From Labyrinthula sp. Ha (Eukaryota > Sar > Bigyra > Labyrinthulida > Labyrinthulaceae): a stretch of 60,327 nucleotides of DNA. A program made the position numbers and the translations under genes. The stretch is from the NCBI GenBank assembly GCA_015227615.1, contig JAALGZ010000091.1, positions 1 to 60,327 of the forward strand, read 5' to 3'. Numbering within the stretch: position 1 is the stretch's first letter; each line of letters opens with the position of its first letter. Shown here in pieces: positions 32,801-43,000 of the stretch. The notes beneath the pieces are model-generated. The model saw only the letters and a list, made by a program, of their open reading frames with translations, made no database searches and had not been told where the DNA came from.

Positions 32801-34621
32801 GAAATCTTCTTTCAAGAAACTACAGTTCTTGATCTTTATCAATATATGTATTTTCTTACATTAGCTAGATAATATTGGTGAAGCATTTTATAGAGCAAAA
32901 CAGGTTACCTAGAACTTCTTGATTTTTGTTGAAAGCACTGATTAAAATACACAGAGATGTATTTCTTAGAAATAATTTTTATTATTGCATTCTTCAAGGC
33001 TATTTACTTAATTAAAATGGTTAAAATCAATATGGACCGTAGTTCTTACACTATCTTATTAGCATAATGCAAAGGTGAAAAATATTCAGTTCCTTTAGAA
33101 ACAAATATAGAACCTATGATCTCCTTAATGAAATCCATCACTTAGAAAACCAGTAGTTTCTAGTTGCAGAAATAATGAACCAGAAAATCGTGTAACAGGC
33201 TTTTGTCTTTCACATTTTGGTTTCTCTGAATATTTAATATTTACACGTTTCTTGTTAAATAAAGTTCATATGCTATCAAAGCCCCAGTAGAAAGAAATGA
33301 AAAATAAAACAACATCAGATAGCAATATGATTTAAGAAGAACCTGGCAAATGACAAACAAGAGGACAAATACTACACGAATATTAATTATACACGGTCTG
33401 ATGTATTAACTTACTGTACAGTTCATATTCTGTAAAATATTCAACGATGATAAACTAATAAGTAGAATTTAAGAATCAGTGCAACTTTGGAAATTATTTA
33501 TAAAACATAACCATGTTATTCTTAGATACTTATAATGATACTAGAAAACAATCGGCTCAATTGAAAATAGGATATCACCCACAACCAAGTTCATAGTAAA
33601 TACGATTCGAATTCATATTTGACCTGTAAGATAATTTATCGATAGAGTTCGAGCAAAATTATGCCTTTTCTTTTGGGTAGTCGTTGAATTCAACAATATG
33701 ATTGGTTCAATCAGGTCTTTTACACGATGGGTAATAAAACAGGTTTTTACGCTATGGTTAGTCAGTAAAAGCCGATAAATATGTTATGATCAAGGTCAAC
33801 TCCAGTGTAAATTTTACTGAGTGTGCATCTACAAAAGTGGAAATCGGAAACCATTGAGACAGTTTCTCGGTCTGTACACTCTTAACCGACAAAAGTTTTC
33901 ATGATCATGTCTCAAACCCATTAGATACACTCATATTTCCTCTTACAACTCCATGAGTGACGATGCGATACATAGTTAAGCGACTCTATGATTTCTCCTG
34001 AACATTATTCATTTCACATTCTGGTCATATTAAACCCTTGAATGTAGCTGGACCTTGTCTTGAACAGCTAAGCCTCCACTCAGAAACACAGTCCAACTAC
34101 CAGTTTCTCTTCTCCGGTCACATTTCATTTAGATGTGTATCTAACTAGACTGAGGAGCCTACCAGGACTGAAACTACAAAATAAAATTTGAAACCTTTTA
34201 TGTTAACTATTATCTAGCTTCACTTGAACTATATTACCTCTCGACTTCAGATGTATTGGTCTCCCACCGATCATCTGAATTGGTAGTCCAGGTTCCTTCT
34301 TCTGCAAGGTTGAATTTGATTTTTGTTTCTCAATCTAATAGGTTGGTGTTAATTTTCTCGATCTTTATTCCAACTCCTTATGCTGTCTGGTATGAACATA
34401 ACAGATGAACCAGCTTCCCGGGTTCTGGAATGAAACCAATAATATTTAAGGAAAGACTAAGAAACAATACAGGAAGAAACTAGGATCAGAGAGAGCGCAT
34501 TTAATAGTATAATATATGGTACTTAAGCTAAAAGTTAATTAGATTGTGCATCCAGACTATGGACTTGGGTAATAGTTAAGATAATATCCCAATTTACTCA
34601 ACTATCCATATTATTTCAATT
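29845..34621. other. Non-coding AT-rich stretch
   Basis: No ORF with recognisable domains was found over almost 4.8 kb. Short ORFs at 30129-30398 and 32047-32248 lack coding character or similarity I can name. There is a GTTGAATTCAAC palindrome at 33683-33694. I see no tRNA or rRNA. Confidence 0.5.
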
Positions 34622-34724
34622 GCCCAAAATAGGCAAATGCCCAAAATTAAGAAAATGCCCAAAATTGATATTTCCCTAAGCTCAAGAAAATGCCCAAAAT
34701 TGATATTTCCCTAAGCTCAAGAAA
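34622..34724 (+). promoter_or_regulatory. CCCAAAAT motifs and a 35-bp tandem duplication ending at the transporter start codon
   Basis: GCCCAAAAT occurs four times (about 34622, 34639, 34656 and 34691). A 35-bp unit is repeated exactly (34651-34685, 34686-34720), and the first eight bases of a third unit contain the transporter ATG at 34725. Each full unit carries the same GAAAATG context, so decoy ATGs lie at 34655 and 34690. The first opens a 19-codon ORF ending at 34714. The second opens an 18-codon ORF ending at 34746, which overlaps the real start. If transcripts begin upstream, these are upstream ORFs. Confidence 0.6.
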
Positions 34725-36113
34725 ATGCAAAACAACAACTATATGAATCCACCGTACTCCTGTTCCTCCCGAACCGCCACTTGCGAAACCTGTTCCGCAT
34801 CTTTAGTTGCTACAATGATTGGTGCTGGTGTTCTTACACTTCCTTATGCATTTTCTCAATCTGGAGTTCTTCTAAGCTGCCTCCTACTCACCTTATCTTC
34901 CTTCTTAAATTATGGCACAAACCTCCTTTTGGTTAAATCTAGCATAAAATCCCAGTCTTCAACAATGACTGATCTTGTAGAAAAATCTTTGGGTTCAGGT
35001 GGAAAACATCTTAATAATTTTCTTTTATTTTCTCTCACCTTTTTTGGTCAAGTTGGATACGGATCTCTTATAAGAGATTTAGCAACAAGTCTTGCTGAAA
35101 GTTACATTTTTTCTCCATCTGCATTTGGAGAAAACCTATATTTACAAAATGAGATAACAATATTTTTGATTACACTTGTTTCTCCTTTTTGTTTTTTGAA
35201 GACTTTTGATTCTCTGAAATATTCAAGTTATGCTTCAGTTATTTCTGTTATTATTCTTGCCTTTGTTGTTTTATTTAAACTTATACAAAAGTATATTTTT
35301 ACATTTGAATCACCAACTTTACAAAGTGTGCAATCTTTTGATACAGCAATAGCACCAAGCTTCTATTCTCTTGATCCCCACGATTTCCTATTTACATTTC
35401 CTTTTATGCAGCTCTCTTTTTATTGTCATATAAACACTTTAACAACATTTACTGAACTTAGAGATCCGAGTATAGAAAGAAAAAAGATAGTTGTGAAAAC
35501 ATCAATTTTTTTTGCGGCTTTGTTTTATTTACTTATTGGAGTTTCTGGATATTTCTACGCTTTTGATCATATATGTACAGAAAAGTCACCAATCACATGC
35601 ACGGATGGAGTGCCTCAAAATCTGCTTAATGTATTTAACTTTGGTGAGAAGATAGTTGATCTTGGGAGGTTTGCCTTACTTTGCAACTTACTATTCAGCT
35701 TACCGCTGGTAATGTTACCTTGCAGGGCTATTTTTGTATCTTATACTTCTCAGTTTAATATTTTACCCAGACCAAAAACAGAATCTGATCTTGAAGAAGC
35801 TTTGATTGATGGACAGGAGAATGAGCCTTCAACAGGTTTTGATTATATACATGTTGTTTCGACTGTTGTTCTTCTGGTTTCTGCGCAGGCTATAATGATT
35901 TTTGGACCTGGGGCTGCTTTGATAATGAACTTCATTGGAAGCACTTTTGTTTTGTTCGCTGGATTATGCTTGCCGCTTCTGATCTACATCAAGATTGAAG
36001 AACAATTGGAAGAAAAGAGTAGGTTATATCATGTTTGCAAAGTTGGTTTCTATGTATCTTTGATCCTCCTGATAGCCTGTATTTATGAGTCCATTCTCAG
36101 GAACACTAACTAG
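34725..36113 (+). CDS. Amino-acid transporter, AAAP/SLC38-like
   Basis: This 462-residue integral membrane protein of the amino acid/auxin permease family (Aa_trans) probably moves neutral amino acids with a cation across the plasma or vacuolar membrane. The first membrane helix has the family signature, here SLVATMIGAGVLTLPYAF at about 27-44. About eleven hydrophobic segments follow, including FLITLVSPFCFL, YASVISVIILAFVVLF, FAALFYLLIGVSGYF and the last, VGFYVSLILLIACIY. A soluble acidic loop (about 350-370, ESDLEEALIDGQENE) precedes the last helices. The coding sequence has no intron. It converges on methionine aminopeptidase with 75 bp between stops. Substrate cannot be told from sequence. 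It lies downstream of a duplicated start-codon context. Confidence 0.85.
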   Translation: MQNNNYMNPPYSCSSRTATCETCSASLVATMIGAGVLTLPYAFSQSGVLLSCLLLTLSSFLNYGTNLLLVKSSIKSQSSTMTDLVEKSLGSGGKHLNNFLLFSLTFFGQVGYGSLIRDLATSLAESYIFSPSAFGENLYLQNEITIFLITLVSPFCFLKTFDSLKYSSYASVISVIILAFVVLFKLIQKYIFTFESPTLQSVQSFDTAIAPSFYSLDPHDFLFTFPFMQLSFYCHINTLTTFTELRDPSIERKKIVVKTSIFFAALFYLLIGVSGYFYAFDHICTEKSPITCTDGVPQNLLNVFNFGEKIVDLGRFALLCNLLFSLPLVMLPCRAIFVSYTSQFNILPRPKTESDLEEALIDGQENEPSTGFDYIHVVSTVVLLVSAQAIMIFGPGAALIMNFIGSTFVLFAGLCLPLLIYIKIEEQLEEKSRLYHVCKVGFYVSLILLIACIYESILRNTN

Positions 36114-36188
36114 AAGTCAACCTTTGTACACAGTCTGGTTTTGTAAAGAGTTTAGGGCTACGGTTAATTTTTAACAGAGTTTATGCCC

Positions 36189-37415
36189 TCACCTTTGTAG
36201 CGCATTCGGATCCCAAATCATTTTATTCCTTGGTGCGTTCTCTCTTGCGGTTAGAATTTCAACACCAGTTTCGGTAACAAGGAATGTATGTTCAAACTGT
36301 GCTGATGGTTTACCATTGGTGGTGGTGGCAGTCCATTGGTCTGGCCATAAAATATCACCCCAGGAACCTCCAAGGTTAATCATAGGTTCAACTGTGAAAA
36401 TATGTCCAGGGCGCATGATGCCACGGGCTTTGTTTTTCTTGTAATGTGGAACATTTGGGGCCGTATGAAAAAGCCTTCCAACTCCATGTCCGCAATATGT
36501 TTTCACAACAGAACACCCGTTCTGCGCCGCATGTTTCGAGATGATGGCGCCAATGTCTCGATACATCATGCCGGGTTTTAACTCGTCAACTACTAATCTT
36601 AGGGAATCATAGGCAGTTCTCACTAGCTTTCTCTTCTCCTCAGGAACTTCTCCAACGAAATAAGTTTCATTTAAATCAGAGTGAAAGCCATTTTTGTACA
36701 CGGACACATCGAGGTTAACAATGTCTCCATCTTCTAAAGGGCGGCAATCTGGAATTCCATGACAAATTACCTCGTTTACTGAAACACAAAGTGACTTCCG
36801 AAACCCATTGTAGTTCAGTGGAGAAGGGTAAGCCTTTCTCTCAATAACTGCTTGATGTAGAATGCGATCGATTTCGTCACCAGTAGCCCCAACCTTGATG
36901 TAACCAGCAGCAATGTCCAACACTTCGCGACCAATCTTACAAACTTCTCTCATGAGTTCAATTTCTTCAGGAGAATGTACATGTGGTATTTGTTTTCCGC
37001 TTTGCTTAAACTGAATTTCTGATGTTGGGCTTCCAGTAACTGCATAGTCTGGAGTCTCGATGCCTAGATCGTCAAAAACGGTGTGACTGCACTGAGCGGT
37101 GACATACCAGGGACGTAAACTACCAGTAAAACGATCTTCATAGTCAGTGAACTCAGGAGGAGTTGACTTAATCATTTGTTCGGATACATTATGCAGAAGA
37201 TGCTTGGAGTTTTCCAACGCTTCTGCGTAGAACCTTTCCAACGCGGCCCTTTTCTTCTGTGCCTTCGACTTGTTCTTCTTCTTTTTCCTTTTTTTCTTAC
37301 CTGTAGAGCTTATATTTTGCTCCTCCGATAAAATGTTAGTTTCTTCTTTGCTCACAGTTCCATTTTCCGCGCCTGTTAGAGTTTGACTCACGATGTTTTT
37401 CGCGTCTTCTGGCAT
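36189..37415 (-). CDS. Methionine aminopeptidase type 1 with a lysine-rich N-terminus
   Basis: The enzyme removes initiator methionine from nascent proteins. I chose the ATG at 37413-37415 (408 residues; MPEDAKNIV). A longer frame from 37496 adds 27 hydrophobic or basic residues and would cover the divergent neighbour's start. The catalytic core is MetAP1-like: YPSPLNYNGF, SVNEVICHGIPD, the metal ligands in GDIVNLDVSVY, HSDLNETYFVGE, YCGHGVGRLFHTAPNVPHY, FTVEPMI and AQFEHTFLV. A TGSLRPWYV segment matches the MetAP1 linker. The N-terminal zinc fingers of MetAP1 are absent; in their place is a polybasic run (KKKRKKKKNKSKAQKKR), as in MetAP2, where it binds ribosomes. A start-proximal GGCATTACC lies 21 nt upstream. 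Confidence 0.92.
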   Translation of the reverse strand: MPEDAKNIVSQTLTGAENGTVSKEETNILSEEQNISSTGKKKRKKKKNKSKAQKKRAALERFYAEALENSKHLLHNVSEQMIKSTPPEFTDYEDRFTGSLRPWYVTAQCSHTVFDDLGIETPDYAVTGSPTSEIQFKQSGKQIPHVHSPEEIELMREVCKIGREVLDIAAGYIKVGATGDEIDRILHQAVIERKAYPSPLNYNGFRKSLCVSVNEVICHGIPDCRPLEDGDIVNLDVSVYKNGFHSDLNETYFVGEVPEEKRKLVRTAYDSLRLVVDELKPGMMYRDIGAIISKHAAQNGCSVVKTYCGHGVGRLFHTAPNVPHYKKNKARGIMRPGHIFTVEPMINLGGSWGDILWPDQWTATTTNGKPSAQFEHTFLVTETGVEILTARENAPRNKMIWDPNALQR

Positions 37416-37436
37416 TCTATTCGTTTTCGAATATCT

Positions 37437-37445
37437 GGTAATGCC
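37437..37445 (-). promoter_or_regulatory. TGCATTACC-like motif upstream of MetAP
   Basis: On the minus strand the sequence is GGCATTACC, 21 nt from the MetAP ATG. Matches at a similar place precede NOP56, ferredoxin and threonine deaminase. It also lies in the short gap shared with the divergent p44 gene. Confidence 0.4.
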
Positions 37446-37464
37446 ATATGGTCTCCAACAAACA

Positions 37465-38490
37465 ATGCCTGAAATGCAGCTAAATGGAAACAACAACCGT
37501 CATTCATCCGTTAGATCGTTGCTCATCCTAATAGACATAACCGTTAATATGGAGAACACTGACATTTTTAGACCTAGTTGCTTGGCAGCAACTGTCAACC
37601 AGCTGCAAACTTTTATACCTAAGTTTTTACATGAAAATACTCTTTCTTCTTTGGGTTTGATAACTATCCGTAATGGCAAAGCCCAGCTAATTTCAAAGAT
37701 CACATCTGACGCAGAAACACACATCGCAAATCTCAATTCATACAAATTTATATCTGGTGTGGACTTCTCCCTCCAAAATGGTCTGGAGCTTGCACTCACT
37801 CTTTTTCAAACTCTTCCTAACTTTTACTCAAAGGAAGTTCTTTCCATTCAGGCGTCTTTAACCTCATCCGATCCATTTGATATCTTTCAAACGGTTACCA
37901 AACTTCAGGAAAATAATGTATCGGTTAGTTTTATTAGCTTAACGGCTGAAGTATATATTTGTCGGTTTATTTCTGCACAAACAAAAGGAGAGTACAAAGT
38001 AACAAAATACCCAATAGATTTAGAAACAGAGTTGGAGAATAAAATAAGACCAAAAAGAAGTACAATAGAAAATGATAAAATCATTGAAGATATTCCAGTA
38101 TTAATGAAAACAGGTTTCTTAAAAAACGTTAAAGGAGGACCAGAAAGATTTGGATTTAGTTATGAATGTAGTGTTTGCGGGAGCTTACTTGAAGTGAATG
38201 AAGAAGTTTCAGCACTAGAATGTTACATATGTGAAACGCGGTTATTGAAAAGTTCTATTTTGGCAAAGTCATTTCAGCAGCTCTATTCAAAGCAGGAATA
38301 TGTTCTTGTAGAAGATATAGATGGATTTTCGGCTTGCTCTGCCTGTTTCAGAAAAATAACTACATCAGATGCCGATGGACAGAAAGAAGGTGGTGCATTT
38401 AGTTGTAAGAACTGCCAGCAGGTTTATTGTGGAGACTGTAAAGCTTTACTTGAGACCTCTTTTTTCGACTGTCCAAGATGTGTTGCGTAA
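37465..38490 (+). CDS. TFIIH core subunit p44 (SSL1/GTF2H2)
   Basis: This subunit of TFIIH stimulates the XPD helicase in transcription and nucleotide excision repair. The ATG at 37465 gives 341 residues; earlier in-frame ATGs at 37393 and 37441 would run into the MetAP promoter or coding sequence. A vWA-like Ssl1 domain opens with LLILIDITVNMEN (human p44 has LYVVVDGSRTMED) and includes SLGLITIRNGKA and VSFISLTAEVYICRF. The C-terminal third has zinc-binding motifs: CSVCGSLL, CYICETR, then a RING-like CSACFRKI, CKNCQQVYCGDC and FDCPRC. The N-terminal arm is shorter than human. It is divergent from MetAP with a 49-bp gap between starts, and its stop is 35 bp from the NOP56 stop. Confidence 0.92.
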   Translation: MPEMQLNGNNNRHSSVRSLLILIDITVNMENTDIFRPSCLAATVNQLQTFIPKFLHENTLSSLGLITIRNGKAQLISKITSDAETHIANLNSYKFISGVDFSLQNGLELALTLFQTLPNFYSKEVLSIQASLTSSDPFDIFQTVTKLQENNVSVSFISLTAEVYICRFISAQTKGEYKVTKYPIDLETELENKIRPKRSTIENDKIIEDIPVLMKTGFLKNVKGGPERFGFSYECSVCGSLLEVNEEVSALECYICETRLLKSSILAKSFQQLYSKQEYVLVEDIDGFSACSACFRKITTSDADGQKEGGAFSCKNCQQVYCGDCKALLETSFFDCPRCVA

Positions 38491-38525
38491 GAGATCACAG
38501 ATTGTTGAATAATAAGAAAAACCAA

Positions 38526-39992
38526 CTATTTATCTTTTTTTTTCTTCTTCTTTTTGCTTTTCTTTTCCTTTTTTTCCTTCTTGGACTTCTTTTTCTTTGG
38601 TGTGTCTTCTTCTGTATCTACTTCTCCAGCCATTTCTTCAACCACCTCCATGTTCTCTACTGGCCTCTTTCTTTGTATAGATCGTTCAACTTCTTCCATA
38701 ATCTCAACATTCTTTTTGCCACTCTCATCTTTTTCCCCAGAATTCAAATATCGCAACCTATCTTCTATCTGCTGTCTCAGGCGCTCTCCAAACACCTTGC
38801 CAAGCCCTTCATCATCATTAAACGCGTCAATCCGTGCAGCCAAGACACACTTATTTGCCAAGTATCTACTCATCTTACCCCTTGCATCTTTATTCGCCTT
38901 GGCAATAAATCCAGAGTTAAACAACAAGCCATATTTTGGAGTCTTCACCTTTCCCCTACTCTTTAGGGCTCTAAACAATGCCTTTTCTGCTCCTAAAATC
39001 TGCACAGTACTTGCTGGACATTTTGCTAACGATGTCAGTCCACCTGCATGAGTTATTAACCGCCCAGTAAGCTGCTCTCCTAGAATAGCCGTTAAATTTG
39101 GCGCAACCAAATCCAACTTTTCTGTCAAATAAACAAGCAAGTCCTGCCTGTATTTAGCTAGCGACACAGTTTCCGCAGCAAACACCTTAATCGCCTCAAA
39201 ATCTCCATCACTTATATCCAAACCCATAGAGGCTTTCCCTGCAACATACACAGTCTTCGCTAACTCTTCATCTTGTAAAATTTCTTCAATCTCCTTAACA
39301 ACCTTTGACTCATTTTCCTCATTAATCTTTTTCTTCACGTGGATTTCTGCTAAACGGCTAAAAACAATTGGGTCTGGAACTAAACGGACAAGTTCCGGGA
39401 ATGTATGTGCATACCATTCTTTCGCACGCATTGCATTTGTATTGACATCTTTATCAAGTTGTTGAAGAAGGGCAGAAGCTTGAATAACCATATTATCTTG
39501 TTTGTTAACGTTGAAAGAAATCTTCTTTCTAGAGAAGCTATGCCCAAGACCTAATCTTGCTTGGCTAGCAACTTCAGGTTTAACTTGAGGGATGAGATTG
39601 GATTGAAATGAGCGTATCGAACGAAGAATTTCATTTACAGATTCTCCAGTTTCTAGCTTTAAGTACTTCAGGTCGGGGATTTTAGAGATTGAGTTTCCTA
39701 GGTTTGGAGTTTGAACGCCTAATTTTACTTTTGATTTTTTCGAAAGTTCAGGAAGTGTGGAAATAAGAAATTGCTCCAGAAATTTTGTTGCTTTGTTTTC
39801 TAGGATTGCTTGAGCGTTTTCAAGCGCTTCTTCTGCAGAAGTAAAAGGCTTAAAGCCTTCTAGAGTGGTTCCTGTTGCTTCTTTGAACTCTGTAATATTA
39901 GTTGGAAGTTGTTCAAGTGGTGAAGTTGATAAAAAGGAGAAAAGACCATATCCACTCGCAGTCTCGACGAGAACGTAATTCTTGTCTTTCAT
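38526..39992 (-). CDS. NOP56: Nucleolar protein NOP56, box C/D snoRNP core
   Basis: This is a core protein of box C/D snoRNPs, which guide 2'-O-methylation of rRNA in the nucleolus together with fibrillarin and NOP58. It has 488 residues. The N-terminal NOP5NT domain starts YVLVETASGYGLFSF, which is NOP56- rather than NOP58-like. A coiled-coil region spans about 160-290 and contains RAKEWYAHTFPEL. The Nop RNA-binding domain is about 295-400 (LTGRLITHAGGLTSLAKCPA, QILGAEKALFRALK, PKYGLLF). The tail is the usual run of KKE/KKK repeats from about 455. The coding sequence has no intron. A TGCATTACC motif lies 34 nt upstream of the ATG. Confidence 0.96.
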   Translation of the reverse strand: MKDKNYVLVETASGYGLFSFLSTSPLEQLPTNITEFKEATGTTLEGFKPFTSAEEALENAQAILENKATKFLEQFLISTLPELSKKSKVKLGVQTPNLGNSISKIPDLKYLKLETGESVNEILRSIRSFQSNLIPQVKPEVASQARLGLGHSFSRKKISFNVNKQDNMVIQASALLQQLDKDVNTNAMRAKEWYAHTFPELVRLVPDPIVFSRLAEIHVKKKINEENESKVVKEIEEILQDEELAKTVYVAGKASMGLDISDGDFEAIKVFAAETVSLAKYRQDLLVYLTEKLDLVAPNLTAILGEQLTGRLITHAGGLTSLAKCPASTVQILGAEKALFRALKSRGKVKTPKYGLLFNSGFIAKANKDARGKMSRYLANKCVLAARIDAFNDDEGLGKVFGERLRQQIEDRLRYLNSGEKDESGKKNVEIMEEVERSIQRKRPVENMEVVEEMAGEVDTEEDTPKKKKSKKEKKEKKSKKKKKKKDK

Positions 39993-40026
39993 TTTTTCTG
40001 TGGTTTGGTCTGGTCTCTTTTTCTAG

Positions 40027-40035
40027 GGTAATGCA
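40027..40035 (-). promoter_or_regulatory. TGCATTACC motif upstream of NOP56
   Basis: An exact TGCATTACC on the minus strand, 34 nt before the NOP56 ATG, in the same place as in other genes of the window. Function is inferred from recurrence. Confidence 0.4.
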
Positions 40036-43000
40036 ACATTATATTTCCTGAGTTGATGCAACGAGCGGGTGCTCTCTTAATTGCAACTTCCCGCTACCTA
40101 GATATACAAGTAAGAATACTAAAATTAAGTGACATATAATAGGTATATAAAATTCAGTACTTTAGAATATATTTTTTCAATATTTTTTTAGTTTTGGTGC
40201 TAAGTGTTAAGAGTAGTAGAGTAGAGTTGGAGAACATAATCTGAATCTACAAAGACTTAATATTCTAAAACTATCCATAGCAAGAAAATTTTATAATTGG
40301 GGTGGAAAATGTAAGAATTATGAAAATTTATAAGGATAGGAGCTTTTAAAGTAATTTAACTTTTTTCTCAGGTTTGTTAAGTGCAGGACTACCTCGTGTA
40401 GATTGCTGGTAAAACTGCACGTAACTTCTCGCCAACAGCGAGCAAAACAATCATATCCACAAAAAATATCTGTTGGATCATTCAAATAATAATAATTATA
40501 TCTTGAAATAAGAGATAATTGTAAAATACCAAGCAGTAAATAGATCAGCTCTGTGTTTTCCCATTATTGAGACACAAAAATGTGCATTAGAAGAAATAAA
40601 GGCAACGTATTTTCTAAAACAATAAACAAAAGAAATGTAATAGAAATTATCACGAATACCCACCTTTTAAACTTACCTTCTTATATTAAACAAATTTTTA
40701 TGTGCTTAGTGAATACGGGAGTTTCAAAATACCCAAATAAGACAAAATTATATTATTGAACAAACGGGACACAGAAAGCTGCCAAAGACTCATCTATAAA
40801 GTAAAGTAGTTTTGAATAGAATTTCATAAGATAGTGCTCAATGCTTTTAAATATTTAATCAATTGGTACCATTCATATCTTGATGAGATTTTTCCTCTTT
40901 TATGGAGTTGCATTTCCTTCTCTGCTAGGTGCTGCCTTCCTTTAAAATTATACAAGCATGAAACTTCGCTTACTTGTCTGCTTTTGAATAGCGGATGAAG
41001 ACTATGGCAGCTTGATTTAGGAAAAATCCTCTTATAGAAGACGTAAATAATAAGGATTAGTTCATTTAAAAGAGTTTTAAGTTGATATATAATTTCCTTA
41101 AACTTCTGACTCACTTAAGGAAATGACTTTTAGTTTGCTAATTTATTTACTCCGGCGTATTGGCTTGAAACTAAAACTCGATATGTCTTATTTAATAGTT
41201 AAAAACATTATTTTTCTGACTAAGACTTTGGAATATATTTTGAATATTTTTGAATCAAGTTTTAGGAGATATTGTTATGTTACCTAGAAGATCGCTGGAT
41301 ACTAACCCGAATTTTTAAAGTGTTCTTGGATGATAAAATTCTCATTTAGATGGTTGTTCAACATAATCATTGACCACAAAACCGCTTAACTGCCTAGTTC
41401 TGCTGTAAAAGATAAACAATTTTCTTCAGCGGGGTAATCAAGCAGCATCTCTCATACATAGAAGTAATATTGACTGGTAGTGAAACATATCTGCATTCCT
41501 AGTTTACATTCTAAACTGCTTTGACTATGTGAGAACAGATTAATGGAAGAATCAAGGGTGATATTTGAGTCAGTTCACATAAACACCCTTCTAGGTTATC
41601 TTGTGTTTTCTTTTCTGAAATTTAGCTTCTGGGTTATTAGTCTAAATTTGTTGAGGTGAAATATGTAAACAAAAGGCACGAGTAAATTTCCATTTATTTA
41701 ACTCTCAGAAAATGAACAGGTTATTATCACAGTTATGAAGTTGTTCTCACCTTTTTCTATATCTTCCACTAATAAATTTATATTCCAATACAAGTCCAGT
41801 AACAAATTAGAAATTTTAACCGAGCATAAAAACTTTTACCACCCATAGAAATCTGATTATGGTAAATAAACTCGAATAATTACTTATTGGGTAAAGTAGC
41901 TCTGTTGCCTCGACTCCCAATACGACACCACCTTGAATTTAATAGTTTAGAAAAGTAGATTATGAATCTATATCGGGCATAATTGTACAGATAACATTAT
42001 CTAGAATGTGGTAAAAAATAGCTAAGGGAGCTATCCTTCACAAGAATATTTCAGATTTAAGGAAATCGTACTAAGCAACCTTAAAATTAATATATACCGT
42101 AATTTTAATGATTTAACAGAAATCTAAATATTAGAGTAGCTTAATCAAAGCTATACAATTGGGGTAATGATCATTCGATTCAGGTAAAAATTATATACTT
42201 GCTAGAGAAGGGAACATTAATACCGATGTTAGCTTTCAGAAGCTAGGGTAAGAATCCGCTGTTGTTTTCTTATTTTTCAAACGATTTTATTATGATTTAA
42301 TTCCAAGTAAATTTAAGTATTAGACCTATGAAAAATGAAAGGCTTAAGGTATTTATTTCTTTAAGAGTTGTGTTAAAAACCTGTATAACTCACTTGTACA
42401 ACCATTTCGGAACTGCCAAAATTACAACTCAAATTACTTTCTTGAAGCTTTGAAATCCCTAATAATAAAACTTAATATGAAAGAAATTATTGAGAAAACT
42501 AATTTTTAATTGTTAACTTTGCTTCAATTTATTGTGGATGATCCAAAGGTAACAACGAGAGTGATGGAATCATGACAGTTTGACATGCAATTCATTCATC
42601 GGAAAAACAACTCGCAATATGTACGTCTCAAAGAATCAAAAAATGAGGTTATACAATTTTTGCTCAAAAATAAAAACTCTATCAGTCACTCCAAATTTTA
42701 ATATTGTGACTTTTATGGATATTATTCTATACTTAGGAGAACTTAAGTGGAGATTAATTCGGGATATTTCCCAAAATAACACCAAAACGAGAGAGCTTCT
42801 GTATGAACGAAGTATGTTGAGAAAAGTAATACAATGTACGACTTTGATTGGAATGAGACCCCCACATTACTATGAATTAGCGCTGTGGATAAAATATTTA
42901 ATGGTAACATTTAATTAAACAATATTACTAATCATTGCAGTTGAAAGGATGTATTTTATAACCAGTCAGCGGAACTTTTGGACCCAAAAGAAATAGAACT

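Noticed and set aside
33683-33694. GTTGAATTCAAC palindrome resembling the junction palindrome of element D
   Set aside because: No LTR-like copy, polypurine tract or coding remnant surrounds it, so it is probably coincidence.
37393-37464. Longer N-terminus for TFIIH p44
   Set aside because: It would overlap the MetAP coding sequence or its promoter motif, and the added residues do not resemble the p44 N-terminal arm.
42580-42918. 112-codon ORF in the long non-coding stretch
   Set aside because: There is no recognisable domain, promoter motif or homologous segment, and the composition matches the surrounding DNA.
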